NCBI GenBank assembly: GCA_021234155.1 | Contig: JAJEKV010000042.1 | Span: forward strand, 795,864 to 859,863 | Direction of reading: 5' to 3' | DNA: 64,000 nucleotides | Source: Isoetes taiwanensis | Taxonomy: Eukaryota > Streptophyta > Lycopodiopsida > Isoetales > Isoetaceae | Shown: in pieces, positions 11,715 through 25,299 of the stretch | How the letters are laid out: each line of letters opens with the position of its first letter | Position numbering within the stretch: the stretch's first letter is position 1 | Notes under the pieces: generated by a model | What the model saw: only the letters and a program-made list of their open reading frames with translations | Told to the model about the DNA's origin: nothing | Databases searched by the model: none | Program-made: the position numbers and the translations under genes

Positions 11715-14624
11715 ATAATAAGAATACATCTAATCCTAATCACATGCATCTAACTTACAGTTAGGGTTCATTGATTAGGGTTCAAAATCCGAACTGGGGG
11801 TTCTAGAAGGGCTCTACTAGAAATATAAGATACAAGCTCACGGTAGTGCGAAGTTGTTGGAGAAGCACATAAGGATTTCAAGAACACAGAATGAGAATAA
11901 AATAAAAAGGCCATAGATTGCAAGAAATAAGACAAATATGTTTCATATATTTACAGTTGTGAAGGAGGTACTAGAAAGGGAAGTATAAGTTCAACGTAAA
12001 TGATATAAAATGTAGTGGCTATGAAACTAAGATGAGCAGTAAAAACTATTATGAATTTGTATACATAATGACACGAGCAGCGCAAATCTTACCTGCATAT
12101 ATGAAAGTGGTCAGAGAAGGCGAATGCAAATGAGGTAGAATACATAATGCAAATGAGTCTATGTAACCTGGGTGAAAAATCAGTTATAATTCTATTGGGG
12201 CTAATTTGGAATGATTTGAAAAAAGGGCGATTTCTTAAGTCATTTCGGAATCATTTCGGAGCTGAATCAGATCAAAGAAAAGCTTAGATGTTGTACGGCC
12301 AGAGGCATAACATAGTAAGTTGTCCAAAACAGTACCGCCAATAGAGCCAGAATGGGTGTATAACTTGCCATGTAACATGAGTCGAGCTTTAACGTCTTGA
12401 CTGCCACAATTTTTGCAGGTCTCATCAAACTGATCATCGCTTTCACAGGCGATAGAATGTGAATATGACATGACTTGTGACAACAATTAGCTCAAGATGT
12501 CCTAATATCTGTGAACTTTGAAATGAAATGAAATAATAAGCATTATATGATATGGAGTGGAAGAAGTAATCGATACCTAAGACACTTCTCACTGGGCCCC
12601 TTTGGATTCACCTAAGCATAGCTTTCAAATATGTGAGCTGATGGATTTTTAGGTATTTTTCTTATGTAACTTGACTGCAATATATTAATTGTAGAAACGG
12701 TTTGTTGAAAAATTGAGTTATTGATTCTATATGATTTAAAGTGAACAGTCAATGAGCCATTTTTTTATCCATTTAGGAACAACTCTAGTGTTAAGCCTTA
12801 AAAATCGCTCAACATTGTCAGTTTGCTGGGAGGCATGCATGCACAAGTAGCTTTTTTGCAAGTAAATTCTTGTGGTATTGATAGCAATTGCAATAGGAGG
12901 TTCATTGCTCCCATGTGACGCTCAAATGGGCTCTATTTGGAGCGGATCTACATTTGGACGGTTACATCTCAAGGAAAATCAATTATAGAGCCCAAATGGT
13001 GCTTTTCAGGCAAATGCTCTGCTATATGGTTTCTAGTTGCAAAGGTGGAGATATCATAACATATATGACCTTAAAATATTGGGGCTAGCTCTGATCATGT
13101 ATATTGTTCAACAAAGATTATGATAATTCTTGCTCTCACATCTGCAACTGGAGTAGATGCACCTGTCAATATTCATAACAGAGGATTTGTGTCTTTAACA
13201 ATGTGAAAGCTAATCTTAGATACCTTGGTGAGGAGTCTGTACAAAATAGAAGTGGCAAGAAGTTAGATTCTGGAGCTGAAATATTCTAGCATTCTCAAAA
13301 CAGGTTTGATTTGTTACTTGATTGTGAAAACAAAGCAAGATCTAATTTCGCTTTTCTTTTCTTGCAGAAGTCTCTAGATTATGACAGAGAATTAAAAGTG
13401 CATATTAGAAAAAATGGTTTTATGACCCATATAAATGGTTTGAACGAATATGATTTGTTCTGGCATCAGCCTTGCTTACTTCTAGAAGTAGACTTAATAA
13501 GTAATGCTAAATAAGCATACAATGACAAAATGGTATTGGTTATGAATTACTGTAATATAAAAACGCTTTAATATATCTGCATATTTCTTTTAGGGTATTT
13601 TTTTTTTTTTTTTTGTTAACTGCTGGTTATCATTCTAAAAATAATGTGCGTATATCATTACTTGTATCCAATGTACAGTTAGGATGGGTATGCTCCCACT
13701 ATATCAGCATATTGTTATTCTCTTGTTTAAGGGCTAGTGGGCTTATACTACTTGCTTTAGCATGGTGTGTTGGCTCTCTAGAACAAGACTGTAGAGCTGA
13801 TGATGATGTAGATGACTTGATGATTTATGCAACTGCAAGCACATGAATGGGCTGCTTACATGCACATAGCTAAGCTCTATATGACCTAGCTAAGGCCTAT
13901 GATTTGATGCAATATGTCTTAGTTGGGCTCTCACGTTATTGTCTTAGTTGGGCTCTCGCTGTATCTATGGAAGCTTTGCAATATTCGATTGGCTTGTTAT
14001 ACATTTGGGTTAATGAAAATGTACTCTTTGATGAAAACTCTGAGGCATATCACGTATAAAAGTTAAAGGGAGGTTGTGCATACATTGGATCCTCTAATTT
14101 TCATGAAATGCAGAAACGTGTCCATTCGGATCCTTCAGCATGCTAAACAGTACTACTAACCTCCCATGTTCCAATGCATGGTTGCTTGCTCAATAATCGG
14201 TCGTATCATATACCCTTTGTGGCTGAATACATATGTTGCATAAACTTCTAGAAAAATCATGATATACTTAATAATCAGGCACCATGTTTATACAAATCTC
14301 GGGCTGACCGCAACAATCAAGCCCGCCATTGGTTAAAGGCTGACATCATTTTTTGTCTCCCAGATAATCTTGGGCAGAAAAAATTCATTTACATGTATAT
14401 ATGTACAATATGAAATCGTTGACCTTTGCTCTGTACACCACCTAATAATAAAGCACACCAAACAAAATAAACGCATATTCATGAGTCATAACATAGTATT
14501 CTATACTATTCATGGAGGTTCCGCACCTTAGAAAAACGGCGCGAACTGCACTGGAAAATGGCAAACGCTAGCTGCCCTTATGATACAAGGCTTACATAGG
14601 AAATAAATATTGGGCAACATAATG
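11715..14624. other. Intergenic region downstream of ATG2, no supported gene
   Basis: The region is AT-rich and largely without recognisable content. At 12235-12486 (minus) an 83-codon open frame contains CKNCGSQDVKARLMLHGKLY and could be an exon of an unrecognised gene, but no partner exons were found. A short open frame at 13311-13514 (plus) is similar in quality. A poly-T tract lies near 13,600. The last few hundred bases before 14625 should contain the ATG2 3' untranslated region. Confidence 0.4.
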
Positions 14625-17600
14625 TCATTGCCATCTGCTGATGTCGGGAGGAGGGCCACAGTGTTTTTCATCACTCTCCCTTTTCCGTTCAGGGTCAAGC
14701 CTGCACTTGATCAGTTAGATAACCTCCAAACCAATATTGAATCCTCACACCAGCCTTACCCGTTACGAACACCTATAAGAGCTTGGTGGACAGCATCCAT
14801 TGCAGCAGCAGCAGGTGCCAGTACTGCTGAGGGAGAGGCTCGTATTGCACTGGCCACAGCAAGACCTGCCCCTGCCCCTTTTTGGTAAACTTTCATTGGA
14901 TGCCCTACTAATGAATATGCAGAGCGTTCTAATCCCTGTGCTATGCTCTCATAAGCCTGCAAAACAAAGCCTATCAAAAAATGCACTGAAGAGGCTTTGA
15001 AATAGAAGCCCTTCTGAATATCAGGAAAGAAAGACAACTACTTCACAAATGTTATGCTATTGTTTTCATCAGCGCTCGCTTATGCAAGAAAAAAGGAAGT
15101 AATGGTTCACCATTTACAATCAAAGACGGATGGATTACGTTACTATTCCTTGGGGTTGGTGATCAGCCCTGATACTAAATGAACGTAGAACATGGGTACT
15201 TACAAGGCCGAGGACCTGAACTCCACATGGAAAACTTGTAGATTTAACATGCAAAGGACTCTTAGAGCATTGAGAACATGAAGCTCAATCACTTATTCAA
15301 CATGTACCATAAAAGTGGAGAAGATGTAGATACATGTCAGTTCAACATGCCAACATTCTTGTCACGATGTAATTTACCTGCAACAACCCTTCTCGAGGAC
15401 CACCTGGTTGCAGCACTGTTTTTTTAACATCCTCCCTTTCAGACATAAAAGACGCTCCATTTGGATTTCCCCCAAGGGCTACCTCAGTCTGTACAAGAAT
15501 ATGGGAAGCACTGGCAGTCATGTGTGCTCCCAAGCTTAACGCTTCCAAGGAAACACTTCGGAAAAATGCAACTGCACCTGCACATGTCACCATATAGCAA
15601 GGTAAATATTGCAGCCTTACAAATATTATATTAGAAGAAGATTTACCCTTTCTCATTCCCCGAAACAATCTCCGGTCTTTCTTGTAGTGTTTTGCAGGAA
15701 GAACTACAAGTTTTGCGGCCCCAGATCCTACAGCATATAAAGGCCGGATGGGACTTATGCCTTGAATGAACTTGTGAACCTGAAATTCAAGTGTAAGCTA
15801 TAATCTTGCTTTCCTATACATGCAGTTCCATCTTGTAATTGACTAATACCTGGTTTTGGGAAATGTCTTCTAACCATTCTCCAAATAGAATTCCTGACAA
15901 ACTGCTCCAACCATGTACACCAGATGCATGTACATGTTTCAAATTGAGCTCGATACCCTGTAAGAAAATTTTATTTTAGACTTCAAAAGCAGTTCAATGT
16001 TTGCAATATATACTGCATTGACTTCTCAACAAACCTTCCATGAAACAAGGTTTAAAAGTTCAGCATAATTGCCCCCCTTCAAAGCTGCAAGGTCCATGCG
16101 ACGAGGAATGTAGTCAACACGAATTGTGAACGGTTGCATTTCACAAACCTGCACAAAATAATTTATTTATATTGGCAATATTTAAAAACAGTAAAAAATA
16201 TGGGAAAACAATCTGCAAAATAATCTGGATCGCTTTTGTTACCAAACCGTGCTGACCTGAAAAAAAGGCAACATTGCTTCTTCTGAGGAGTCTTCTGATT
16301 GTGAAGAACATCCTGTAAAGCAGCCTTCACAGGGTTCAGACGGTTTTGAGCTTGTAGATAAACCAGGTTGTGAAAAGAAGTCAACGAAGAAATCAATGTG
16401 CCGTTGGTCAAGATGCAAACGGAAGGGCAGCAAAGCAATTGATAACCTGGATATTAGATAAATTAACCATTAATGTCATTGTAAGTAGTATAATTTTGGA
16501 AAATAAGGAAAAAGTGGGAGAACTTGATGCCCTATTTCTTGGCAAATAAACATTCCTTATTCAATGATATACAAGAATGGTCCATTAATCCCTCCATAAT
16601 CTTAAAAATGCATAAAATAAAGCCTTAGAGATGTTACCTGTATTCTTCAAGCGGAGCCAAAGGATTTGGCCTCACCGCATCCATCTTTATTTTCACTGCT
16701 TTTGAAGATGACTCCCGTGGAAAAGGAGTCGAGCGGTAGTATCCAAGAACCTGAAGACATAAATGCATGAGAATTCTTCCACCACACTTGCTAGACCTTA
16801 CAAGAATAGGATCTCGATAAGCTACACAGATCAGTTACCATTTTCCAAGGAGCATCCATGCTGCAGTCATATAACCGAACATCACGTATTTCAACTGTCA
16901 GACTTGAAGCATATGTTCCAGTAGCAGGAAAAGCATCATACCGCAGACCCATCTCATCAACAAGCACTTCAATGCAACGGCCTGATTGCCTACCAACTCG
17001 ATTGGTTTCACCTTTGCACCAATCAGAACCACCATACAATCTCCATCTGGCATTCAGATCTTTCAGAATAACTTTGCCCACCGGTAGAGGGTATATATTT
17101 GTTGTTTTTGCACTTGCAGTGTAATCCTCTATCCCAGATTTATCTTTGCTTATAGGAACATGATTATCAATCACGTCAACTGGGCCATCCATATACCAAC
17201 TACCTTTGGTTTCTCCATCATGCTCAGCCATGACATGAGAAGTACACTCCAGAGGCCTTGAAATCCCATTCTCCTGATGTACAAACGCATCCTTATCCAA
17301 AGCTCCTGTCAGATAATAATCTTCAATAAATACTGGAGAGTCAACGGTCTCAAATTCTCCAATTGGAGATGCAGACACATGCTTGTCTTTAGACAGCACA
17401 CGCTCCTGAGTTGAAAGAGATGACAATTTTCCATGACTTGAAAAGCTTGAGCTAGAGCTGTCCAAACAGCCTGAAGCAATGTGGGAACTACACTTGCCAC
17501 CCTGGTAGCACAACTTCGTATAGGAAAAAGCATTCTCAAGCACATCTTCCAGTAGCCCATCAGCCCTTATGCCAGGTTCATCACAACCAGAACTGCTACT

Positions 17601-20600
17601 TGAAGATGGAGAGTCAGGCTCCGCCCCAGCATTGACCGGCATTTTATGAAGCTTATGTGTTTTCAAGCATACACTCGGTTGCTGAATACTAGGAGCAAAC
17701 ATTTGCTGCAACTGCATTATAAGGCGCCCAAAGGCTGCTGTTGTGTCATGGCACGTATCAAAATGAAGCTGATTATTAGCACATTGCACTTCCCAGAGAA
17801 ATCCATTTTCACCATCACCAATTCCTATGGATGCCTCCATGACTGCTTCCTTGGCAACCTGTTAGCAAAACCAAGAAAGAATAATTCAGTAGGCATATAG
17901 TGCATCCCACAAATTTTAGCTACAAATTTATGAGTACAACAAAGAACAAGAAGTATCATCCACTTAAGACTAAATTAATTGTGGGATATACATGTTATCG
18001 GCTAATTCCCCCAACCACTCCCCACCTGTCCTTTTGACATTGACTTTAGTTAATCTTTAGAAAGAACCAGAGGCAGGGAGATAGGAAGGGGGACTTTTTA
18101 GCCAGATCCTCACCTGCACATAACCTGCATGCTGCATTGATACTGTAGTGTAATCGTCTTTGCACGTGCTTCCCTTCAAGCCAGTGTCTACCAAATGAAG
18201 GGCTAAATCCCGCAGCCAAAGATGATAGCGTTCACCCTTTGTATCAATGCCTTTGCTTGATACTCTAAGAGCTGCTGCTGCCAAAATACATGCCACAGGA
18301 CCCCCACCAGATGATGAACTTGGACCGCATTCTGGTTTGATTGACTTTCCTGGATTACCAACAGAAGAGTTCACAACTGGTTCTGGCATTGGCTCATAAG
18401 ATAAAGCAAGATCGTGTAAATCAAAGAGGAAAAAATAGCGCTCTGAACATTTGGGCCCTGATGGAGTATGTGTTTTATGAGAACCTTGTAGTAAAGACAT
18501 GCTGCATTGCTCAATGCTAGCCCCTAGAGATAAGATCCAGTCAAAACGACCATTATGTGCTATCAATGTGCCCCCTTTCATTGTGCCTGCAACAACAATA
18601 TCAGCCAGATCCTGCTTTCGAGGCCAGGATATGAAGGTAACCACCAATCCAGACGCACCTCTTGCTAAGGCATTACCACCTCCACCATCTCCGCGACCAA
18701 GAACATCAGAGCTACAAGAAAAGAGCATCAACTTTGTTCTTCTCTTTATGCATGGGTTGTCTGAAAGTAAACCCATAATGTGACAATCTTCATGTGCTAT
18801 CCTACAATAAGTCAAATCTGGGTCTCCACCAATGCCCAAGCCCAACATGATATTTACAGTGGAAAAGTAGATTTCCAAGGCATCCCATGCATCTCCACAA
18901 TGATTAGTGCTAGTTGATTGTTCACGACAACTTACACGTGGCAAGACAGTTGATATGGTGATATCTTTACAAGTCAACATAATGCACCTGGGAAAGGAAC
19001 TTTTTGACCGGTTATGATCAAGTATAATCGTTTCTTCCACAGTGACATGCCCGTTCATAGGCAGACATACTTCAAATGCCCACGCCGCAAGGATATCCGA
19101 TATTACAGTGCTGTCAACTTCTATTAGGTCTATCCTTACCATTGGCAGCTTGACATGTATAGTCATTAAACAACTAGATGCTATCTCTTGTTGTACACTA
19201 TCCTCTTCATTTGGTGCTGTTGCAGCAGCAGCAGCAGCAAAGTCAGGATTGTTGCCTCCAACTCCACGTCCACCATCTCCTCTCTTCTGTTGAGAGGTGA
19301 CACTTTCCCAAACTTGCCTTGCAAAAAGAGGAGGGCAGTTGACTTTGTCTTTCCATACAATTTCAACATGAAGCATGTCTTTGAAATGCTCATTATATGA
19401 TCTTGATCCATTTGAATCATGCTGCCATATCTCCATAACCCTGATACATGATAATGTATTATTTCCTTGACGTCCACGTGACGTTATGACATAACATACA
19501 ATGCTGTTAACAGTTAGGACGAGGCTTTTATCTGAATCATCGGACCACTTGTAGAGCAACAAAGGAAAGCTGTTTATTTTTGGTGAACTAGACAAATCTA
19601 ATACAAGGGCCTCTCCTGGAGTGCTGTTCGGAGAAATTTGTGAAAAGTTAAAGACTGCACGCAAGCATGATAAAAAAACTTTAGCTTGCAAACACGACTT
19701 TCGAACTTGTCCTAAAACCAGCTGGCCTTTCATGGTGTCATGGTGACGCCTGAGCGTTTTTGAGTTGTCCAGGACACGGCCCAATCCCATTGCCAGTTTA
19801 AGGATCCTTTTGACCTTACATGGATCAATCCATACAATCATAGGCTGAAGATGAACAGAGAGATCTGTAGTTCTGCTGAGTCTGTAATTGCACTTAGCTG
19901 ACAGCATAAAAGCTGGTTCTTCTGTTGAACAGCCTACTCGTAGCAAGATGCTCTCACAAGCATCTGCTTGCTCCTGTTCCGTACTCATCACTGATGGAAC
20001 AAGAGAAACGGGAAAAGAAGGCATTATACCTTGCAGAGAAGAGGCATTAGTACAGCTAACTCTACGATGTGTAGATGCACAGCTTTTCTGACATTTCATT
20101 TTCATATAAACTTCAATACTCTTTATACCCAGCTTGAAGTCAGCCGCAAACTCGGATGCCTGCAAAAAATCAATGCTTATGTCAAGAAGTGAAAATCAAA
20201 AAGTCAGACAGACATTTATATGCGAGGTCATGATTACCATGCTAGAAAATTCAAGGTCATTAAGGCAGGCTTCCACTGAGTTCTCTGGTGAAATTGACTC
20301 TGTTTCCAATGACTCGCCAGAGTACATTATGGAATCAGATATCGTTGCTGATAAAGAAGCTAATCTCACTTTTACGCAGTACTCCAGTTCTTTATCTATG
20401 TTCGGTAGAAAAAATCAATGTCATAGTTGAACCACCTTTACCAAGTTATGAGAGATAGAATAATACCTGGAGATGCCAATGCAATACCATCCACAAGGCT
20501 TGATGCAGTTGTGATAGCATTATATGTTGACCTTGTCCAGTTCCATATCCCACTTCCAGTACAACTTGCCTGAGACAGCCAGCTCCCATCCAGGCATTCA

Positions 20601-21942
20601 AAGAACTCATCTATGCTGAGGACACCAAATAGTTCAAAAAGGTTAAAAACAATATCATCTTCACATGCCAAAGATGAAATGTTTCACACACCTCGCCGCC
20701 AAATCCTCATCAGCAGCCTTACTGTGCCTCTTGTCATCTACAGACTGCACCCAATCAGGTATAAAGTGTGATTCTGGAAGATATGCCTTATCTGGACTAA
20801 GCAATCTTTGATCCAAGTTTCCAGATGATGCAGATGTCACAGCATGGTTCTCTAGGCTCAAACCTTGAGGAAAATTCTGAATGTTTCTTTCTCCTCCAGA
20901 AAAAGGTTGATTTATAAACGCATTAACCAAGGTTAACATTTGGTGAACCTCATGTAAAGACAATTTTAACTTGAGAGGCTCAAGGAGGAGCTCTATATTT
21001 ATCTTTGGGACATTGTGGAATGCACCTTTCCATGGAAAATTAAGCCAAACATGTCCAGCTAGCTCACCATTTTTACCACCAATAATGGGTACTTTATTTT
21101 GAGAATTGCTACATCTGGATTTTGATGTGTCTATATGCGTATCTGTCAATTCAATTTCAATACCCCTAAAGCATATCAATTTTCTCACTGAATCTGGTGC
21201 AGTTGTTTCTCGTTCGTCATCTCCATTGTCTATGTCTGATTCATAGCCATACTCGAGATAAGGGATGTGTATGACAAGAACAGTATAAAATGGTGGTTTG
21301 TCTGCTCCACAAACGGAATCAATGCATTGCGATCCCAAAACTACAGACAAATTTCTTAATTTTCCTCGTAATCCTAGCAAGATGCTCTCTACCATTCTGG
21401 CTATCATTTTCACTCCGTCATCAACACCCAAGTAGGCACAACTTGCAGATCCAGATGGTTCCATTTCTGCTCGTAATCTTTCCACTGACTGTGGTGTAAG
21501 TATATTCCTTGTGTGATCCCCAAAAATATTAGTATCATTTCCCGTTACAAGAGATTTTGGAATAACAAGCAACTCTACACCATCCAGCTCAACCTCGCAA
21601 TGCTCAGAAGATAAAAATCTCCATGGTACCTTTAGGGATATACTTGAAACAGACCCTTCCTTTATGACAAAGGGCAAACCACCAATCTGCAAAGAAAGTG
21701 ATAAAGCAACATTAACTCACAATTCTTCCTGTTTTCCAAGTCATCAAAAAAGCCAATTTTCCAAAAAGAAGCACCTGCTTATTTAGGTAATCTGTGTTCA
21801 ACGAAAGATCTTTCAGTTGAATAATACCATTCCCTAGCTGCACTTCTAACTGATCCAAATCCAACTCCCCTTGAAGAATTCGACCTAGAAGGCGCTTCAA
21901 GAAGAATTTGCACACACGCTTTGCTGCCCATTGTGAAAACAT
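14625..21942 (-). CDS. ATG2: Autophagy-related protein 2 (ATG2), 14 exons
   Basis: Bridge-like lipid-transfer protein that works with ATG9 and ATG18 at the growing autophagosome membrane. Coding exons (minus): 21775-21942, 20692-21686, 20467-20615, 20238-20395, 18114-20159, 16839-17858, 16638-16750, 16257-16446, 16035-16148, 15850-15957, 15647-15779, 15378-15577, 14760-14956, 14625-14700. All introns have GT/AG ends; the sum is 5667 nt, 1888 residues plus stop, with no internal stop. The start ATG has an in-frame TGA four codons upstream. The N-terminus ([20 protein letters not shown] ... [20 protein letters not shown]) is the Chorein_N lipid-channel entry. [19 protein letters not shown] (about residue 1551) lies in the ATG2 CAD region, and [19 protein letters not shown] to [12 protein letters not shown] is the ATG_C region. 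Length is as in other plant ATG2 proteins. Exon 5 (2046 nt) is unusually long. Intact and expected to be constitutive. Confidence 0.95.
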
Positions 21943-23241
21943 TGTACCTTCTCAAACCCCAAAAGAGCTTGCCGGCATTAAGCAAAATTAAAAAAGACGC
22001 AATTTGTCAAGCAAATTACTATGTGATATGTCATCGTCACATGGCTCCTCCTCCTCCTCAGCTTCTAGCTCGAGATACATTAGCCTCTAGAGACTGAAAG
22101 CCAATTACTAGAATCAAATATCCTTGTACCTGAAGCTTTATTTTGCTAAATAAAAGTCTCAATTGCTGCAACCTGCGCCTATTTCCGGCAGCGAGGGAGA
22201 TGAATTATGAAGTCCTTCCTTGTTGCGGGAGGGTCTTGGGCCGTCGCGTCCCTGAGAGTCGGTAAATTCAATTCACCGCCCTTTTCTTTTTTCATTCCAA
22301 TAGTATATTTAACCACGTTAAAAATGGCCCAAATTATTGAGGGAGTTTTTTCTTACCTTACACCACTTGCCCTTGCAAGTTATATGAATCCGACCGTCTC
22401 CCACCCTTGAATTTGATTGTGGTTATGTCCCATAACCTCCCAAATATGTCTTCAATTCTAAGAATCACCCGCAATATTCTTTCAAATATTCCATTCTAAG
22501 AAATATTCTACTGTAACTAAGATACTATGTAATGAAAATACTTTGTTCGAGTAAATTCTCTTAGGCTGGAATCGCACTTACTAGGCTGACCGAACTCGCT
22601 AGGCAGTCATTTGGCAGGCTTCGGTTTCGTTGGAGGTGGGTGCCCGAGGAATGATATCGCACTAAAGAGGGATCAAAATGCCACATCAACGGTACACGTT
22701 GGCAAACAACTCCACGGCGCCAAACTTTAAGCTCGAAACACTTGGCCATCGAACTCTTTCTTCTTCGAACTCCATGCGCGAAGACGTCTGTAGGTAAGCT
22801 GCTGTTGTCTGTTCTTGTGTGTGAGCACAGAGCAACTCCCAAAAAGAGCACCAACAATTTAGCTATGCAAGGAAAGTTAGACTTCATGATGTATGCTTGA
22901 CCTGTTTAATGATGGGAACCTTATGCTCTGAATTGCATTTCCCGGCATATTGCAACAGCAAGATGTCACTAGAGTGATGATGGTCAATGTTACAGTGCAG
23001 CCAAATGCTAATGCCTCTAGAGCATTAAATCCATAGTTATTTCTCTTAGTACTTCCTTGTGATGTTCCAGTACAATATATGCTAGGAATACATATATTAT
23101 ACTACCACGTCACAGTACATGTCACCAAAGTGACATATACAAGGTTGGATACAACCATACTATAGGTATGACCATGTATGGTGACCATGAGAAAAATTGG
23201 TATATTACTAACGATATAATATCACCAATGAACCTTAGATA
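21943..23241. other. ATG2 upstream region
   Basis: This holds the 5' untranslated region and promoter of ATG2. A CTCCTCCTCCTC tract lies at about 22,050. No clear TATA box position can be fixed. A 108-codon minus-strand open frame at 22561-22887 begins with a signal-peptide-like stretch but has no other support. The remainder is AT-rich. Confidence 0.45.
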
Positions 23242-23289
23242 TACAAGAAATTTATCGCGGCGGCCTTGGTTGCCGCGAACATTTCTCTT
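23242..23289 (+). repeat. GC-core foldback repeat, copy A
   Basis: Imperfect palindrome: AGAAATTTATCGCGGCGGCC, a short loop, then GCCGCGAACATTTCT. Two more copies lie at 40062-40109 (inverted) and 55356-55403. It looks like a very short foldback or MITE-like element, or joined ends of a larger one. Confidence 0.75.
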
Positions 23290-23689
23290 CCCCAAATTAT
23301 TCTTGCAAGGCCAAACTTGCGAGTCTCTTTCGACATGCCGCTACGAGCATTTCCCTTTCTCAACATCCGTGTCTTTACTCGCTTACATGCTAAAAATGTA
23401 ATTAAACTTTGCATCACTTTCAGAATATACTGGATTTGAACTCGCCATATTGCCATGTGTTCTTTGCCCATATGATACATAGATGCTAAGCTCGACGACC
23501 ATCCACATTGCGCATGATATAATCCACCATTATTCTCTTTAACGCCTGCTATGTATAGGAAACTTTTTATTTGTGACGACATCGTGATAATAGTCTTTAG
23601 TAATTCAATGCCCATCTAAAATCAGATGATGACAACATATAACCTTAATTGCACCTAATAACTCAAACCACAAACAATGTACATTCACT

Positions 23690-24600
23690 AACTAGAATGG
23701 GGCTCGCATGAAAACACCAAAAACCTCCATAGATAGGCTTCTCATTCATCTCAGCAGATTTTCTACAATGGTGGATAGTGGGTAGTCGCACACATGCGAA
23801 CTACCCACGAGGGATTAAAAAACCCCGCCCTTTCGGGTTTTCGAGGAAAAACCCTAGTGATAAGGCTTCGGCAAGGGGCTTGGACAAACGTAAGACAGAG
23901 AAATCGCTCCCAAAACCCACGAATGGAGAAGTCGAAGCTGCTACCGCTCGCCAACCTTTACCTACACATCACCAGCACTAGAAAAAATGTGACAAAATAA
24001 ACCTCCCAAAGTGGAGGGGCTGATCACGCGTGCCACGCGACAATAAAACAAAAACCTCTTCAAATAGAGGGGCTGGTCACGGGTGCCAGGCGACAAATAC
24101 ATTAAACAAAGAAAGGGGGGAGGGTGGGTTCAAAGAAAAGAGAATAAGGTACTGCTGAGAGAGAAGAGGAAGCGCCGATGAGACGTTGATGCAGAACCAC
24201 GCCTAATATAGTGATCTCCCAACCAGAGAAGGCATGCGCCGCATGCTCGCCCCATTCTGGGCTCGCATGAAAACACCAAAAACCTCCCGAATAGAAGAGA
24301 ACTTCCTTATCAGACGGGATCGAGGACGAAGGTCAAAGGATTATGGCTAAGAAGAGGCAAGGCCGAGAAAAGACATGCCACAGCATGAAAGAAACGCCAA
24401 ATTGGCAATCCAAGCAGGGAGAAGCCCCTCCCCTGCAAGGGTTCAAAGAAAAGAGAATAAGGTACTGCTGAGAGAGAAGAGGAAGCGCCGATGAGACGTT
24501 GATGCAGAACCACGCCTAATATAGCGATCTCCCAACCAAAGAAGGCATGCGCCGCATGCATGCATGCAAGACATGCATGCTCGCCCCATTCTAGAATTTC
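23690..24600. repeat. Duplicated non-coding block with short hairpins
   Basis: A segment of about 150 bp beginning GGTTCAAAGAAAAGAGAATA at about 24127 recurs at about 24440 with few changes, so the two copies are about 310 bp apart. Between and before them, GAAAACACCAAAAACCTCC occurs at about 23709 and 24268. Two 60-bp tandem units with the core GAGGGGCTG(A/G)TCACG lie at about 24,010-24,095. No coding sense is visible. Confidence 0.6.
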
Positions 24601-25017
24601 GATCCGATGTCTCGGATCGATGGGATTAACAAAAGAAAAAATAACAAATAACCCAAAAGTCAACAATGTTACCCATCAGGAAAATTTATACCTTGCTTGA
24701 ATGCAAGGAATGCGCTCACACCAATACCTCGGTTGCTTTCAATGTGTTAAAGTGATAGAAGTGCTTTCTATTTATAGTATGAAAGACCCTTTACAGTAAA
24801 CACATGTCACCGATCAACGGCTATTTTAATGCCACAGGTGTTTGCATTCTAATCCACATATAATGGATAATATCATTGATGATGATGGGTGTAGTCATTC
24901 AAAATCGTTACGATAAAAACATAGTAAATGCAATAAGGCACGTGTTCAAACAAAATCGATCATGATTTACACCAAAATAGCCCACGTATCTATTCATGAT
25001 TTCAAATCCATGCAATC

Positions 25018-25290
25018 ATAGCTTGTAATAAATGCTATATAATAAATGACCCTATACACGAAATACTCTATATTAAATGAGATTGTATGTCATACTCGGC
25101 TAATTTGTAAGCAAGAAAATGAGTCATGCCTAACCACACAAAAAGTATCACAATCATAGAATATATGTAACCATACAAAAAATATCATAATAATAGCTTG
25201 TAATAAATGCTATGTAATAAATGACCCTGTACACGAAATACTCTGTATTGAATGAGACGTGTCATACTCAGCTAATTTGTAAGGAGGAAA
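25018..25290. repeat. Tandem duplication, period about 175 bp
   Basis: GCTTGTAATAAATGCTAT and about 100 following bases at 25021 recur from 25196 with a few substitutions. AT-rich, non-coding. Confidence 0.7.
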
Positions 25291-25299
25291 ATGAGTGAG

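Noticed and set aside
12235-12486. 83-codon minus-strand frame with CKNCG
   Set aside because: Only one Cys pair and no neighbouring exons. Left as unassigned.
22561-22887. 108-codon minus-strand frame with signal-peptide-like start (MKSNFPCIAKLLVLFLGVAL)
   Set aside because: No similarity, no cysteine pattern and no partner exons. The rest reads like random Arg-rich translation. Could be reconsidered with transcript evidence.
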